Shown piece by piece: positions 11,684 through 20,947 of a DNA stretch of 64,000 bases. The stretch is taken from contig NZ_CP036426.1 of the NCBI RefSeq assembly GCF_007752535.1, positions 2,356,001 through 2,420,000 on the forward strand, written 5' to 3'. The translations under genes and the position numbers were made by a program. This DNA is from Tautonia plasticadhaerens (GTDB lineage: Bacteria; Planctomycetota; Planctomycetia; Isosphaerales; Isosphaeraceae). Position 1 is the first letter of the stretch, and each line of letters opens with the position of its first letter. The notes beneath the pieces are model-generated. The model saw nothing but the letters and a program-made list of their open reading frames with translations, ran no database searches and had not been told where the DNA came from.

Positions 11684-13060
11684 ATGCGAGGACGACGAAT
11701 CCCGATCGCCTTGCTCGTCGCCGTGGCGAGCGTGGCCGGATCGACCGGACCGGCCCGGGCCCAGGTGCCCGCCGGGAAATCCGGGACGCCGCAGTTCCCC
11801 GGCCTCGGGGGGGCCCCGGGGCTGCCGGGGCCGTACGGGCCGACGCCGACAGGGCCGGGCATCCCCGGGGCCGCGATCCCCGTCCCGCCGACGCTCCCGG
11901 GGGGTTCCCTGCCGGGGGCCGGTACGGCGACGGCGGGGGGACCGAGCATGGCGGACCTGGCCGGCCCCGTGCCGGGGCCCGCGACGGGGTTCGACGCCTC
12001 CTCGCCCCCGGCCGGGGCCCCCGTGTTCTCGCCCGAGCTGTTCGCGGCCACCGGGGGCGACGAGTTCGCGATCGCCGACGTGGGCGGCTACATCGACGGC
12101 GCGATCCCGAGGTCCCGGATCCGGGCCCAGTACGACACCGCCTACGGCATGAACGACCCCAGCCGGGCCGAGTTCTTCTACGCCGCCTGCGGCTGCCTCC
12201 GCCTCTTCGGCAACGACTTCTCCGCCAAGGGGCCGACCCAGGGCCTGCCCAACCTCCTCCGCAACGCGAACGGCAGCCTGCAGGTCTACCCGAGGTCGGC
12301 CTTCACCCGGCAGCCGGACGGGTCGCTCGCCCTGCCGGCAGGGACCCGGCTGCTGAACGCGGGACTGGAGCCGAACATCGACTTCCAGGAGTTCACTCCG
12401 TATGTCGAATACGCCGCGACCCCCCGGTTCTCGGCGTTCCTCGACACGCCGATCCGGTGGATCAACGGCACCCTGATCGACAACGCCGGCGGCTTCTCCG
12501 ACATGAGGGTCGGCTTCAAGTACGCCTTCGTCGCCGAGCCCGACCGGTTCCTGACCTTCCAGACCAAGTTCTACCTGCCCACCGGCGACCCCGAGCGGGG
12601 CCTGGGCACCGGCCACCCCAGCATCGAGCCCGGCCTGCTCTACTTCCGGGCCCTCTCCGACCGCACCTTCCTCTTCGGCGAGGTCCGGGACTGGATCCCG
12701 ATCCAGGCCTCCGAGGTCGGCGGCAACGTCCTCCGCTACGGCCTGGGTGCCAGCCACAACCTGATCCAGACGAGCCGGATCCGCATCGCCCCGGTCGTCG
12801 AGTTCGTCGGCTGGACGGTGCTCAGCGGCGAGTCGCTCCAGGCTTCCCCCGCCGGGGGGCTCACCATGCGGGGGGCCGCCGGCGACACCATCATCAACGG
12901 CAAGTACGGCGTGCGGATCGGGCTGGGAGATTATCGCCAGGTGGGCGGGGCCAGCCTCCTGAACGACCGGCACAACGTCTACATCGGCTACGGCAACTCC
13001 TACACCGGCAACCACTGGTACGAGGACATCCTCCGCGTCGAGTACCAGTTCTACTTCTGA
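11684..13060 (+). CDS. Outer-membrane beta-barrel-like exported protein
   Basis: This 458-aa protein has a Sec signal (MRGRRIPIALLVAVASVAGS...ARAQ), a Gly/Pro-rich linker (about 30-120) and then alternating hydrophobic/polar strands to the end. The last residues, RVEYQFYF, end in Phe after an aromatic pattern, as in proteins inserted by the BAM complex. Motifs such as PSIEPGLLYFRALSDRTFLF and DTPIRWINGTLID resemble transporter-type barrels annotated widely in Planctomycetes. The start is supported by AAGGAGG six bases upstream. It stands alone and ends at a strong hairpin. Its ligand is unknown. Confidence 0.8.
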   Translation: MRGRRIPIALLVAVASVAGSTGPARAQVPAGKSGTPQFPGLGGAPGLPGPYGPTPTGPGIPGAAIPVPPTLPGGSLPGAGTATAGGPSMADLAGPVPGPATGFDASSPPAGAPVFSPELFAATGGDEFAIADVGGYIDGAIPRSRIRAQYDTAYGMNDPSRAEFFYAACGCLRLFGNDFSAKGPTQGLPNLLRNANGSLQVYPRSAFTRQPDGSLALPAGTRLLNAGLEPNIDFQEFTPYVEYAATPRFSAFLDTPIRWINGTLIDNAGGFSDMRVGFKYAFVAEPDRFLTFQTKFYLPTGDPERGLGTGHPSIEPGLLYFRALSDRTFLFGEVRDWIPIQASEVGGNVLRYGLGASHNLIQTSRIRIAPVVEFVGWTVLSGESLQASPAGGLTMRGAAGDTIINGKYGVRIGLGDYRQVGGASLLNDRHNVYIGYGNSYTGNHWYEDILRVEYQFYF

Positions 13061-13142
13061 AGTGCCTGCCCTGATGTCGGAGGACGGCCGGTTGAACATG
13101 GCGACGATCCGGTCGCCGTCGAAGTCGGCCGCGACGAGAGGG

Positions 13143-13186
13143 CCCCGGACCCTCGACCCGGCAGCTGCCGGGTCGAGGGTCCGGGG
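13143..13186. terminator. Bidirectional terminator (44-nt perfect palindrome)
   Basis: The two 22-nt arms are exact reverse complements and meet at AGCT. It lies between two convergent coding regions (ends at 13060 and 13213), so it can form a strong hairpin in both transcripts. There is no U-tract, which is usual at this GC content. Confidence 0.85.
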
Positions 13187-13212
13187 CGATCGGCCTCCCG
13201 GGAGCGGGCGGC

Positions 13213-13881
13213 TCAGCTGAAGCGTCGGAAGTACTCCAGGCCGAGATACAGCAACTCGTCGATCACGTCGGCCGAGTCGTACAGGCGGAGCGAGTCGTCA
13301 TCGCCGTTCCCACGGTCCTCGCCGCCGTCGACGGCCAGGCCCCGCGCGACGTTCCCCCCGCCGATGGTCATCGAATCGCTGTCGGCCCCCAGGGCGAAGA
13401 CGGAGACGCTCCTCCCGGTGAAGTCGACCCGGGTGAGGCCCACCGTGTCGTTGCCCGAGCCGGTCCGGACGTCGGCGGTGCCGATCGTGGAGTCCCCGAT
13501 GAGCAGCGTTTCGGCATTGCTGCCCAGGTCGATCGAGAGGAGCCCGCTGACGTCGACGCCGTCGAGGACGACGGCGTCCTCGTGGTTTCCGGTCTCGATG
13601 TCCAGGTCCCGGATGGCGGAGTCGGTGATGGTCACCTCGTCCGGGCCGTAGGTCGAGGACACGACGAGGTCTTCGCCGACGGTCGTGCCCGACACGTCCA
13701 GCAGGAGGCTGCTGCAGGGGTTGTTCGAGTGGCCGTTGACGGTCGGGTCGTCGCCGATGATCGCGCCCCGGATCTCGACCCAGGGGTCGTCGGACGGGTG
13801 GTAGCCGACGTCGATCGTCGCGTCGCGGTGGATGGTCGGGGGGGTGCCGTCGGAGGCCGAGGTGATCCGGCGCCCGTTGCC
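13213..13881 (-). pseudogene. C-terminal fragment of a beta-repeat surface protein
   Basis: The last 223 codons of a secreted beta-rich protein are preserved. The text is a succession of short Asp/Gly-rich strands (TIGTADVRTGSGNDTVGL, DSAIRDLDIETG, GADSDSMTIGGGNVARG), like beta-solenoid or calcium-binding adhesin-type proteins, ending in a Phe/Arg-rich tail. There is no ATG or convincing Shine-Dalgarno upstream; the only start inside is a GTG at 13695 that lacks a ribosome site and would cut into the repeats. Homologous-looking text fades at about 13881, immediately before the kinase relic on the other strand. I infer that a rearrangement joined the 3' part of this gene to a broken kinase gene. 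Confidence 0.6.
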
Positions 13882-13887
13882 CCCGGC

Positions 13888-16400
13888 TCGAAGACTACCT
13901 CTCCGACCTCGCGGTCCGCCGCCCTCCGGGCACTGATGGGACTGGAGCTGGCGCTCCGCCAGGAGGGTGGCGAGGAGCTGTCGGCGGCGGAGTACCTCGA
14001 GCGATTCCCCGGGTTCACCGAGGAGGTGGACTCGGCCTTCGGGGGCTGCCCGGCTACGGCCGGGGCGGGTCCGGGTCGTCGGGATCGGCCGTGGAAACCC
14101 TCGCGGATTCGGTCGTCGGCACCCCGGGCTACATGAGCCCCGAGCAGGCCGACGGCAAGCTCAATCGGATCGGCCCGCCGAGCGACGTCTACAGTCTCGG
14201 CGCGATGCTGCACGCGATCCTCGTCGGCCGGCCTCCGGGGGGGCGTCCGGCCTCGGGCCCGACCTCCTCCGCCGCACGATCCGACCGGGTCGAGACGCCC
14301 CGGACGCTCGACCCGGCCGTCCCCCGGGCGCTGGAGGCGTCCTGCCTCAAGGCGATGGCCGCCCGGCCCGAGGGCCGTTACGAGTCGGCCCGGGCCCTGG
14401 CCGAGGACATGGAGCGTTGGCTCGCCGACGCGCCCGTCTCGGCCTACCGGGATCCGCTCCCGGCCCTTCTCGGCCGCTGGATGAGGAGGCACCGCCCGGT
14501 CGTCGCCGGGGTGGCGTTGGCGCTGGTGGCCGCGCTGGTCGGCCTGACGGGAGTGGTCGCCGTGCAGGCGTCGGTTCGCGGGCGGATCGAGGCCTCGCTG
14601 GCCGCCGAGACAACGGCCCGACGGCTGGCCGACGCACAGTCGGCGCTCGCCGTCGACGCGATCCGGACCTACTACACCGACGTCGGCGAGGAGGTCCTCC
14701 TCAGCCAGCCCGGCCTGGAAGGGCTCCTGGGCCGGATGCTGGAGGCCCCCCGCCGCTTTTTCCAGGAGCTGGCGGCCAATCTGCAAGAAGCCGGACTCGA
14801 CGACCCGGACAACCTGGCCAGGCTCGCCCGGGCCAACCTCGACCTGGCCGAGGTGACGAACCAGGCCGGCTCCCCCGCCGAGGCCCTCGACATCGTCTCT
14901 CAAACCCGTTCCCAGTACGAACGACTCGCCGAGATCCGGCCCGAAGATCCCGGGCCTCGCGAGGGGCTGGCCGAGGCCCTGGAGCTGACCACCGTCCTCC
15001 TCTTCCGCCTGGGGAGGGTCGAAGAGGGCGGCGCGCTGCTGGGGCGATCGCTGGCCCTCCGCCGCGCGGAGGCCGACCGGGAGGGCTCGACGATCGAGAC
15101 CAGGGCCGAGGTCGTCGAGACCTATGCCTCGATCGGCAGCAACGCCCGGCTCATCGGCCGGGCCGACGCGGCCGACGAGGCCCCGGGGGCAGCCGTCTCG
15201 CTGGGCCGATCCCTGGTCGACGAGGCCCCGCTCGCTTCGAGGCCCCGCCGCGGGCTGGCCGTCGCCCTCCGGGAACGAGGCGCCCTGAGCTTCAGCCGGG
15301 GCGAGGTCGACGACTGCATGGACCGCCTCCTGGAGGCGGTCTCCCTCTGCCGGAGCCTCTCGGAGGACGATCCGGAGGACGAGGAGGCCCGCTTCGAGTT
15401 GGCCACGACCCTGAAGTAGCTGGGCCTGTACGAGGTCCGGGCCGGCCACCTCGAACAGGGTGTCGCCCGCTTCCGGGAGGCCGGGCCGATGCTCGAACGC
15501 CTCGCCGAGGATGCCCCGAACCGGGTCGACTACGCCAGGCAGCGGTCGCAGATCCAGGGCTTGCTGAACGTGGCCCTGTTGAGGCTCGGCCGACCCGAGG
15601 AGGCGGCCCCGGTCGGCCAAGCGGAACTGGAGCTGACCCGGTCGCTGGCGGGACGCTATCCCGAGGACCATGCGCTCCAGCACGACTACGCCGTGGTGCT
15701 CGTCAACCGGGGCGCGATGCACGGCATGAGGGGCGACCACGAGCGGGCGGCCGGGTTGTTCGGCCAGGCCGAGCCGATCGCCAGACGGCTCTCGAACGTC
15801 GAGGGCGGGACCGTCCGGGACCGCCTGCTGCTGGGGAACGTGCTCACCATGCAGGCCGCCTCCCTGCACGAACTCGGCCGGGATGAGGACTGCCTGCCCC
15901 TGCTCGACGAGGCGGCGCGGATCTGGGAAGCGCTGAGGTCAAACTCTCCGGGCGACCGGACCGACCGCTACCTCATCAGCAACTCCTACATGCTGGAGGC
16001 GATAGTCGGCCTGGCGCTGGGACTCCCGGGCCGGGCCGCCGAGGCCGCCCGGCGGCGCCGGGCCCTCTGGGACGGCGAGGATCCCGGGCAGTTCGTGGCG
16101 GTCGCCGCCGACCTCTCCCGATCCGCCTCGATGGCCGAATCGGCCGAAGGGCCTCGCCCCGCTTCGGCCCGACATCGGGAGGCACTTGATGCCCTCGATG
16201 CCCTGGGGAAGGCGGTCTCCCTGGGCTATCGGGGCCGCCGGAGGCTCGCCACCGACCCCGCCTTCGACGCCATCCGGCCCCTCCCCGGATTTGACGCCCT
16301 GTTCGACCCGGGCTTCCCGAGCGATCCCTTCGCCCGAGGACCCGACCCCGCTGCCGGAGGCGGGGCAGGGGGGCGAGGGTCGTTCAAGGGGTCGCGGTGA
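13888..16400 (+). pseudogene. Ser/Thr kinase - TPR protein, decayed
   Basis: This is the relic of a large planctomycete kinase with C-terminal TPRs. An N-terminal segment (RALMGLELALRQEGG...SAAEYLERFPGF, about 13910-14035) is recognisable. Next comes a different frame with GTPGYMSPEQADGK...SDVYSLGAMLHAIL (from about 14060), so the glycine loop, ATP-binding Lys, HRD loop and DFG are all missing. A membrane helix (VAGVALALVAALVGLTGVVAV, about 14500-14570) and TPR-like helices follow. The reading frame is broken by TAG at 15417-15419, after which the same frame continues 326 codons (LGLYEVRAGHLEQGVARF...) to 16400. So there is an internal deletion, a frameshift and a nonsense codon. Either half alone could be annotated as a gene, but neither can be an active kinase. 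Confidence 0.85.
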
Positions 16401-16611
16401 CCCCGGGTCGATCGTCGACCGCAATCGATCGTTCCCCGGCCCTCCCCTCGTTGTCGTCATCCGGGAGGGCCTCGGCCGGGGCGGTTTCCCCCGCGAACAG
16501 CGGGAGCGACTTGGCCACGCTCTGCACCACCCCCCACCCCAGGGGGATCAGGACGACCATCCAGGAGAGGGCCAGGACCAGCGGCGAGGTCTTCGCATCG
16601 TCTCGGGCCAT
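16384..16611 (-). CDS. MFS transporter small subunit
   Basis: This 75-aa protein has one transmembrane helix: SPLVLALSWMVVLIPLGWGV followed by VQSVAKSLPLF, the conserved text of the small partner protein found next to oxalate/formate-type MFS transporters. The remaining C-terminus is polar. It lies 29 bp downstream of the MFS gene on the same strand and is surely co-transcribed. Its 3' end overlaps the 3' end of the opposite-strand kinase pseudogene by 17 bp. Confidence 0.85.
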   Translation of the reverse strand: MARDDAKTSPLVLALSWMVVLIPLGWGVVQSVAKSLPLFAGETAPAEALPDDDNEGRAGERSIAVDDRPGVTATP

Positions 16612-16640
16612 GTGTGCCTCAGTTCCGGCCGGGCCGGTTA

Positions 16641-18020
16641 TCAGGTCGAAGGAGGGGGGACGGCGGGGGTGAGGTCGGCCGGGTGGTGGAACCGCTCGTC
16701 GACCGGCCTGACGAGCAGGTTGCAGCCCAGGCCGAGCAGCAGCAGGCCGGCCATCAGGTACATGGTCAGGTTGTAGGCCTCGGCCCTCGGCACGCCCTGC
16801 TCGATCCGATACGTCGAGATGTAATTGACCAGTTGCGGGCCGAGCACCGCCGCCATCGACCACGAGGTGATCAGCCGACCGTGGATCGCCCCCAGGTGCA
16901 TCGTCCCGAACAGGTCCCGCAGGTACGCCGGGATCGTCGCGAAGCCGCCGCCGTACATGGAGATGATCACCGCCGCGATCAGGACGAACAGGGCCACGCT
17001 CCCGGATCCCCGGGTCGCCGGGACGATCGCATAGAGGACCGCCCCCAGCAGGAAGAAGAGGCTGTAGGTCGCCTTCCTCCCCAGGAGGTCCGACGCCGAG
17101 GACCAGAACAGCCGCCCCCCCATGTTCGCCAGGCTCAAGAGGCCGGCGAACCCGCCGCCGACCGCCGCCGAGACCCCGAGCATGTCCTGGCAGATGAGCG
17201 ACGCCTGGCCGAGGATGCCGATCCCCGCCGTGACGTTCAGGCAGAGCACCGCCCAGAGCAGCCAGAACTGCGGTGTCCTCCAGGCCAGGTGCACCGGCAC
17301 GTCGGCATGGGTCACCAGCCTCCTCGGGATCGAGGGCGGGACATATCCCTCGGGTTTCCAGCCGGGGGCCGGGACCCGGATCGCGAACGCCCCGAACATC
17401 ATGAAGGCGAAGTAGGCAATCCCCATCACCAGGAATGCCTGCCCCACCCCGACCGACTCGGCCGAGCGGAACGCCCCCATCAGCTCGACCCCTAGCGGCG
17501 CCCCGATCAGCGCCCCGCCGCCGAAGCCCATGATCGCCAGGCCGGTGGCGAGGCCCGGCCGGTCGGGGAACCACCGGACGAGCGTCGACACCGGGGCGAT
17601 GTACCCGAGCCCCAAACCGACCCCGCCGATCACGCCGTATCCCAGGTAGAGCAGCCAGAGCTGGTGCGTCGCCACGCCGAGGCCCGACAGCCCCAGCCCG
17701 CCGCAGAAGCAGCAGGCGCTGGCGACGATCGTCTTCCTCGGCCCGACCCGCTCGACCCATCGTCCCAGGAAGGCCGCCGAGAGGCCGAGCATCACCAGGG
17801 CGATCGAGTAGATCCAGCCGACCTGGGGGATCGTCCAGTCCCTCCCTCCGAGCGACCGTCCCACGCCGACGACCCGAGTCAGGGGCACGTTGAAGACGCT
17901 GAAGCCGTAGATCTCCCCGATGCACAGGTGCACGGCCATCGCGGCCTGGGGGATCCGCCATCGGTTGAACCCGGGAGGGGCGACGGTCCGCTCCCGGTCG
18001 AGGATGCTGGCGATCGGCAT
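16641..18020 (-). CDS. MFS transporter, oxalate:formate antiporter family
   Basis: This is a 459-aa inner-membrane transporter of the OFA branch of the major facilitator superfamily, with about 12 transmembrane helices. The start at 18020 (MPIASILDRERT) is chosen over an open extension to 18128, which has no signal. Family text includes FNRWRIPQAAMAVHLCIGEI, YGFSVFNVPLTRVVG, GWIYSIALVMLGLSAAFLGR, GLGYIAPVSTLVRWFPDRPG and FGTMHLGAIHGRLITSWSMA. The characteristic loop between helices 2 and 3 (GRWVERVGPRK) is present. The substrate is a carboxylate by family; oxalate or formate is not proven. The small-subunit gene follows directly. Confidence 0.92.
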   Translation of the reverse strand: MPIASILDRERTVAPPGFNRWRIPQAAMAVHLCIGEIYGFSVFNVPLTRVVGVGRSLGGRDWTIPQVGWIYSIALVMLGLSAAFLGRWVERVGPRKTIVASACCFCGGLGLSGLGVATHQLWLLYLGYGVIGGVGLGLGYIAPVSTLVRWFPDRPGLATGLAIMGFGGGALIGAPLGVELMGAFRSAESVGVGQAFLVMGIAYFAFMMFGAFAIRVPAPGWKPEGYVPPSIPRRLVTHADVPVHLAWRTPQFWLLWAVLCLNVTAGIGILGQASLICQDMLGVSAAVGGGFAGLLSLANMGGRLFWSSASDLLGRKATYSLFFLLGAVLYAIVPATRGSGSVALFVLIAAVIISMYGGGFATIPAYLRDLFGTMHLGAIHGRLITSWSMAAVLGPQLVNYISTYRIEQGVPRAEAYNLTMYLMAGLLLLGLGCNLLVRPVDERFHHPADLTPAVPPPST

Positions 18021-18310
18021 GGGGGGATTGAGAAGGACTCGGGAGGAGGGCACGATTCCGGGTCGGGTCGGCCCTCGGCCGGCATCCGACAACGCGGCCA
18101 CGCTAGTCGCCGCAACGGGTTGTGTCAAGGATCGGGACCGGACCTCCCCCGCGGCCCGGCCCGATCGGCCACCGGAGTGGCGTCCCCGCGACTCCGATCG
18201 AATTCGGCTTGATCTCGACCCGGATCCGCACTAGGATGGGCCTTCAGACAGATGTCGGAGAACGACGGCGGGTCGGGACCGACTGCGGAGGCGAGAACGG
18301 AGTCGCGCCG

Positions 18311-20947
18311 ATGCAGGGCCTGCAGGCCGAGGACGCCTCCCGTCGCGGGGGGCCTCTGCTCGGGTGGACCATCGTGGCGTTTGCGACGCTCCTGGCGACC
18401 GGGTGCAGCCGATACCACTACCGCGAGCGGGCGGACCTGGACGTCTACGCGATCCAGGAGCAGCGTCGGCTCGACCCGAGATGGTCGGTGCCCCCCCGCC
18501 CGGTCGAGGCGGCGGCGCTGTCCCGGATGGCGGATCCGGACCCGCCCGACGCCGAGCCGGTCCCGCAGGACGACCCGGCCGCCCGGCTGTTCCAGGTCTC
18601 CCGGGGGCGGCCGTTCGAGTTCTTCGGCTGGAGGTCCCGCGGCTCCTCACCGATCGAGGATCTCTCCTGGCTGGAGGTCCTGCCCCGGCTGCCCGACGGC
18701 TCCGTCCCCCTGGATCAGCGGACGGTGATGCTCCTGGCCCTGGTCAACAGCCGGGACTACCAGTTCGCCGTCGAGGACCTCTACCTCGCCGGGCTGGGCC
18801 TGACCTCGGCCCGCTTCGAGTTCATGGTCCAGCCCTTCATCGGCACCATCCCGGCCTACCTGCGCAGCGGGGGCGGGATCAACGAGGTCGACCGCTTCAC
18901 CTTCGACACCAACGGCCTGGTGCGGAAGCAGTTCTACTCTGGGGCCCAACTGCTGGCGCAGTTCACCAACGCCCTGGCCTTCGAGACCTCGGGCGGGGGG
19001 ATCGTCAACACGGCGACCTCGGTGCTCACGGTCACGGCCTTGCAGCCGCTGCTGCGAGGGGGCCTGACCCGGATCGCCACGCAGGCCCTCTCGCTGGAGG
19101 AGCGCGGGGTGCTCTACGCCCTCCGCGACTTCTCCCGGTTCCGCCGGGCCTTCTACGTCGACACCGTGGCCCAGGGCGGCTACCTCGGCCTGCTCCAGCA
19201 ATTGCAGGGGATCCGCAACGCCCGGGAGAACCTGGAGGCGACGGCCAGGAACCTCGCCGAGACCGAGGCCCTGGTCGCCGCCGGGCAGGCCGCCCCGATC
19301 CAGCGGGAGCAGGTCGCCCAGCAATTCCAGGCGGCCCAGCTCGGGCTGGTCAGCCAGGAGGCGAGCCTAGAGACGGCCCTCGACTTCTACCGGATCGGCC
19401 TCGGCCTGCCCCCCGAGCTGCCGGTCACGCTCGACGACGCGCCGCTGCGGATGTTCGAGCTGTCGGACCCCCGCCTCGAGACGCTCCGGGACCGCAACGA
19501 GGCCCTCTACCTCTCCCTGCTCCAGACCGACGAGGCGCCGCCGACCGGGCAGTTGGCCGAGGCCGCCGGCGCCCTCGCCGCCGAGTTCGATGAGCTGAGG
19601 GCCGTGCTCGGCGACCTGACCCGGGAGTTCGACGCCTGGCGACTCTCCCTCGGGCCCATCGACCCCGAGAGTGGCCGCCTGGTCCCCCCTCCCGAGGGGG
19701 CCGACCCCGAGGCGATCCGCCAGTTCGAGCGCGCCGAGCGGGCCTTCGACGTCCTGTTCGGGAGCGACGCTGATCGGGCCCCGCGCCGGGAGGACCGCCG
19801 GCCGGAGATCCTCGGGGAGATGGCCGGCCTGGTCCAGGGGATCCGGGGGCTCCCCTCCTCGGTCTTCGACGAGCCGGACCTGGGAGAAACCCGGGCGTCC
19901 TCCTTCCTCGACGCGGTCGCCGACCTCGGCGTCCGGCTCCGGGAGCTGGGTGAGCCCCCGCTGGTCGGCGCCCTCGGCGTCGCCCCCCGGCGGGTCGGGG
20001 TCGTGGACGCGATCGAGGGGGACATCCTCGAACTGGCCGCGTTGCGGGAGGCCATCGGGTCGGCCCCCGCCGAGGAAGTCTGGGAGGCGCTCCGGGACCT
20101 CGCCGGAAACGAGTTCCGGGCCCGGTATTCCGACATCTTCATCACCCAGACCCAGGTGAGGGTCTACCGGATCGCCCTCACCCCGGTCGGGCTCTCGGTC
20201 GACCGCGCCATCCAAATCGCCCTGGCCAATCGGCTCGACCTCATGAACGCGAAGGGCCAGGTGACCGACGCCTGGCGCAATGTAGAGGTAGCGGCCAATG
20301 CGCTGAAGGCCGACCTCAACCTCCGATACTCCGGCACCCTGGCCACCGACCCGGGCTTCGACGGGATCTTCCGGTTCGACGCCTCGGCCAGCAATCACCT
20401 GTTCGGCCTGGAATACGACGCGCCGCTGACCCGGAGGCTGGAGCGGAACGCCTACCGGGCCTCTCAGATCACCTACCAGCGGGCCCGGCGCGCCTACATG
20501 CTCACCCGGGACGAGGTCGCCCGGCAGATCCGGCTCGACCTGCGGAACCTGGCCCTGACACGCCGGCAGTTCGACATCGCCCGGGAGAGCCTCTTGATCT
20601 CGGCCCGTCAGCTCGAAGAGGCTGAATACACGCTCCGGACCAGCGACGAGCCGAACGAGAGCGTGACGCTGCTGCTGCTCAACGCCCTGAGCGCGTTGCT
20701 CGATGCGAAGAACGCCCTGATCGGCAACTGGGTCTCCTACGAGACGGCCCGGCTGACGCTGTACCAAGACTTCGACCTGATGGACATCGACGAACGGGGT
20801 GTGTGGACCAATGAGCTCGACCTTCGCACCGCCCTCGCCGCCGGGGGAGACCCCGGCGCCCGATCCGAGGACCGGCTCCTCGGCACCGACGTCGTCCCCC
20901 CCCTCCCGCCGCTCCCGGGGCTGGTGGAGGAGGCTGAAATCCCTTAG
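18311..20947 (+). CDS. TolC-like outer-membrane efflux lipoprotein (long form)
   Basis: This is the first gene of a tripartite efflux operon. The start at 18311 gives an 878-aa protein whose N-terminus is a lipoprotein signal (LLGWTIVAFATLLATGC, lipobox LATGC). The fold is outer-membrane-factor-like: QPLLRGGLTRIATQALSLEE and the helical repeat ESLLISARQLEEAEYTLRTS are typical of TolC/NodT hairpins. At almost twice the usual 450 aa, it contains a large central insertion (about 380-600) between the two TolC halves. The 3' end overlaps the next gene by 137 bp. Confidence 0.88.
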   Translation: MQGLQAEDASRRGGPLLGWTIVAFATLLATGCSRYHYRERADLDVYAIQEQRRLDPRWSVPPRPVEAAALSRMADPDPPDAEPVPQDDPAARLFQVSRGRPFEFFGWRSRGSSPIEDLSWLEVLPRLPDGSVPLDQRTVMLLALVNSRDYQFAVEDLYLAGLGLTSARFEFMVQPFIGTIPAYLRSGGGINEVDRFTFDTNGLVRKQFYSGAQLLAQFTNALAFETSGGGIVNTATSVLTVTALQPLLRGGLTRIATQALSLEERGVLYALRDFSRFRRAFYVDTVAQGGYLGLLQQLQGIRNARENLEATARNLAETEALVAAGQAAPIQREQVAQQFQAAQLGLVSQEASLETALDFYRIGLGLPPELPVTLDDAPLRMFELSDPRLETLRDRNEALYLSLLQTDEAPPTGQLAEAAGALAAEFDELRAVLGDLTREFDAWRLSLGPIDPESGRLVPPPEGADPEAIRQFERAERAFDVLFGSDADRAPRREDRRPEILGEMAGLVQGIRGLPSSVFDEPDLGETRASSFLDAVADLGVRLRELGEPPLVGALGVAPRRVGVVDAIEGDILELAALREAIGSAPAEEVWEALRDLAGNEFRARYSDIFITQTQVRVYRIALTPVGLSVDRAIQIALANRLDLMNAKGQVTDAWRNVEVAANALKADLNLRYSGTLATDPGFDGIFRFDASASNHLFGLEYDAPLTRRLERNAYRASQITYQRARRAYMLTRDEVARQIRLDLRNLALTRRQFDIARESLLISARQLEEAEYTLRTSDEPNESVTLLLLNALSALLDAKNALIGNWVSYETARLTLYQDFDLMDIDERGVWTNELDLRTALAAGGDPGARSEDRLLGTDVVPPLPPLPGLVEEAEIP

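Noticed and set aside
14091-15419. Kinase-TPR frame as a working gene
   Set aside because: It lacks the N-lobe, HRD and DFG motifs and stops at a TAG that interrupts clearly homologous text.
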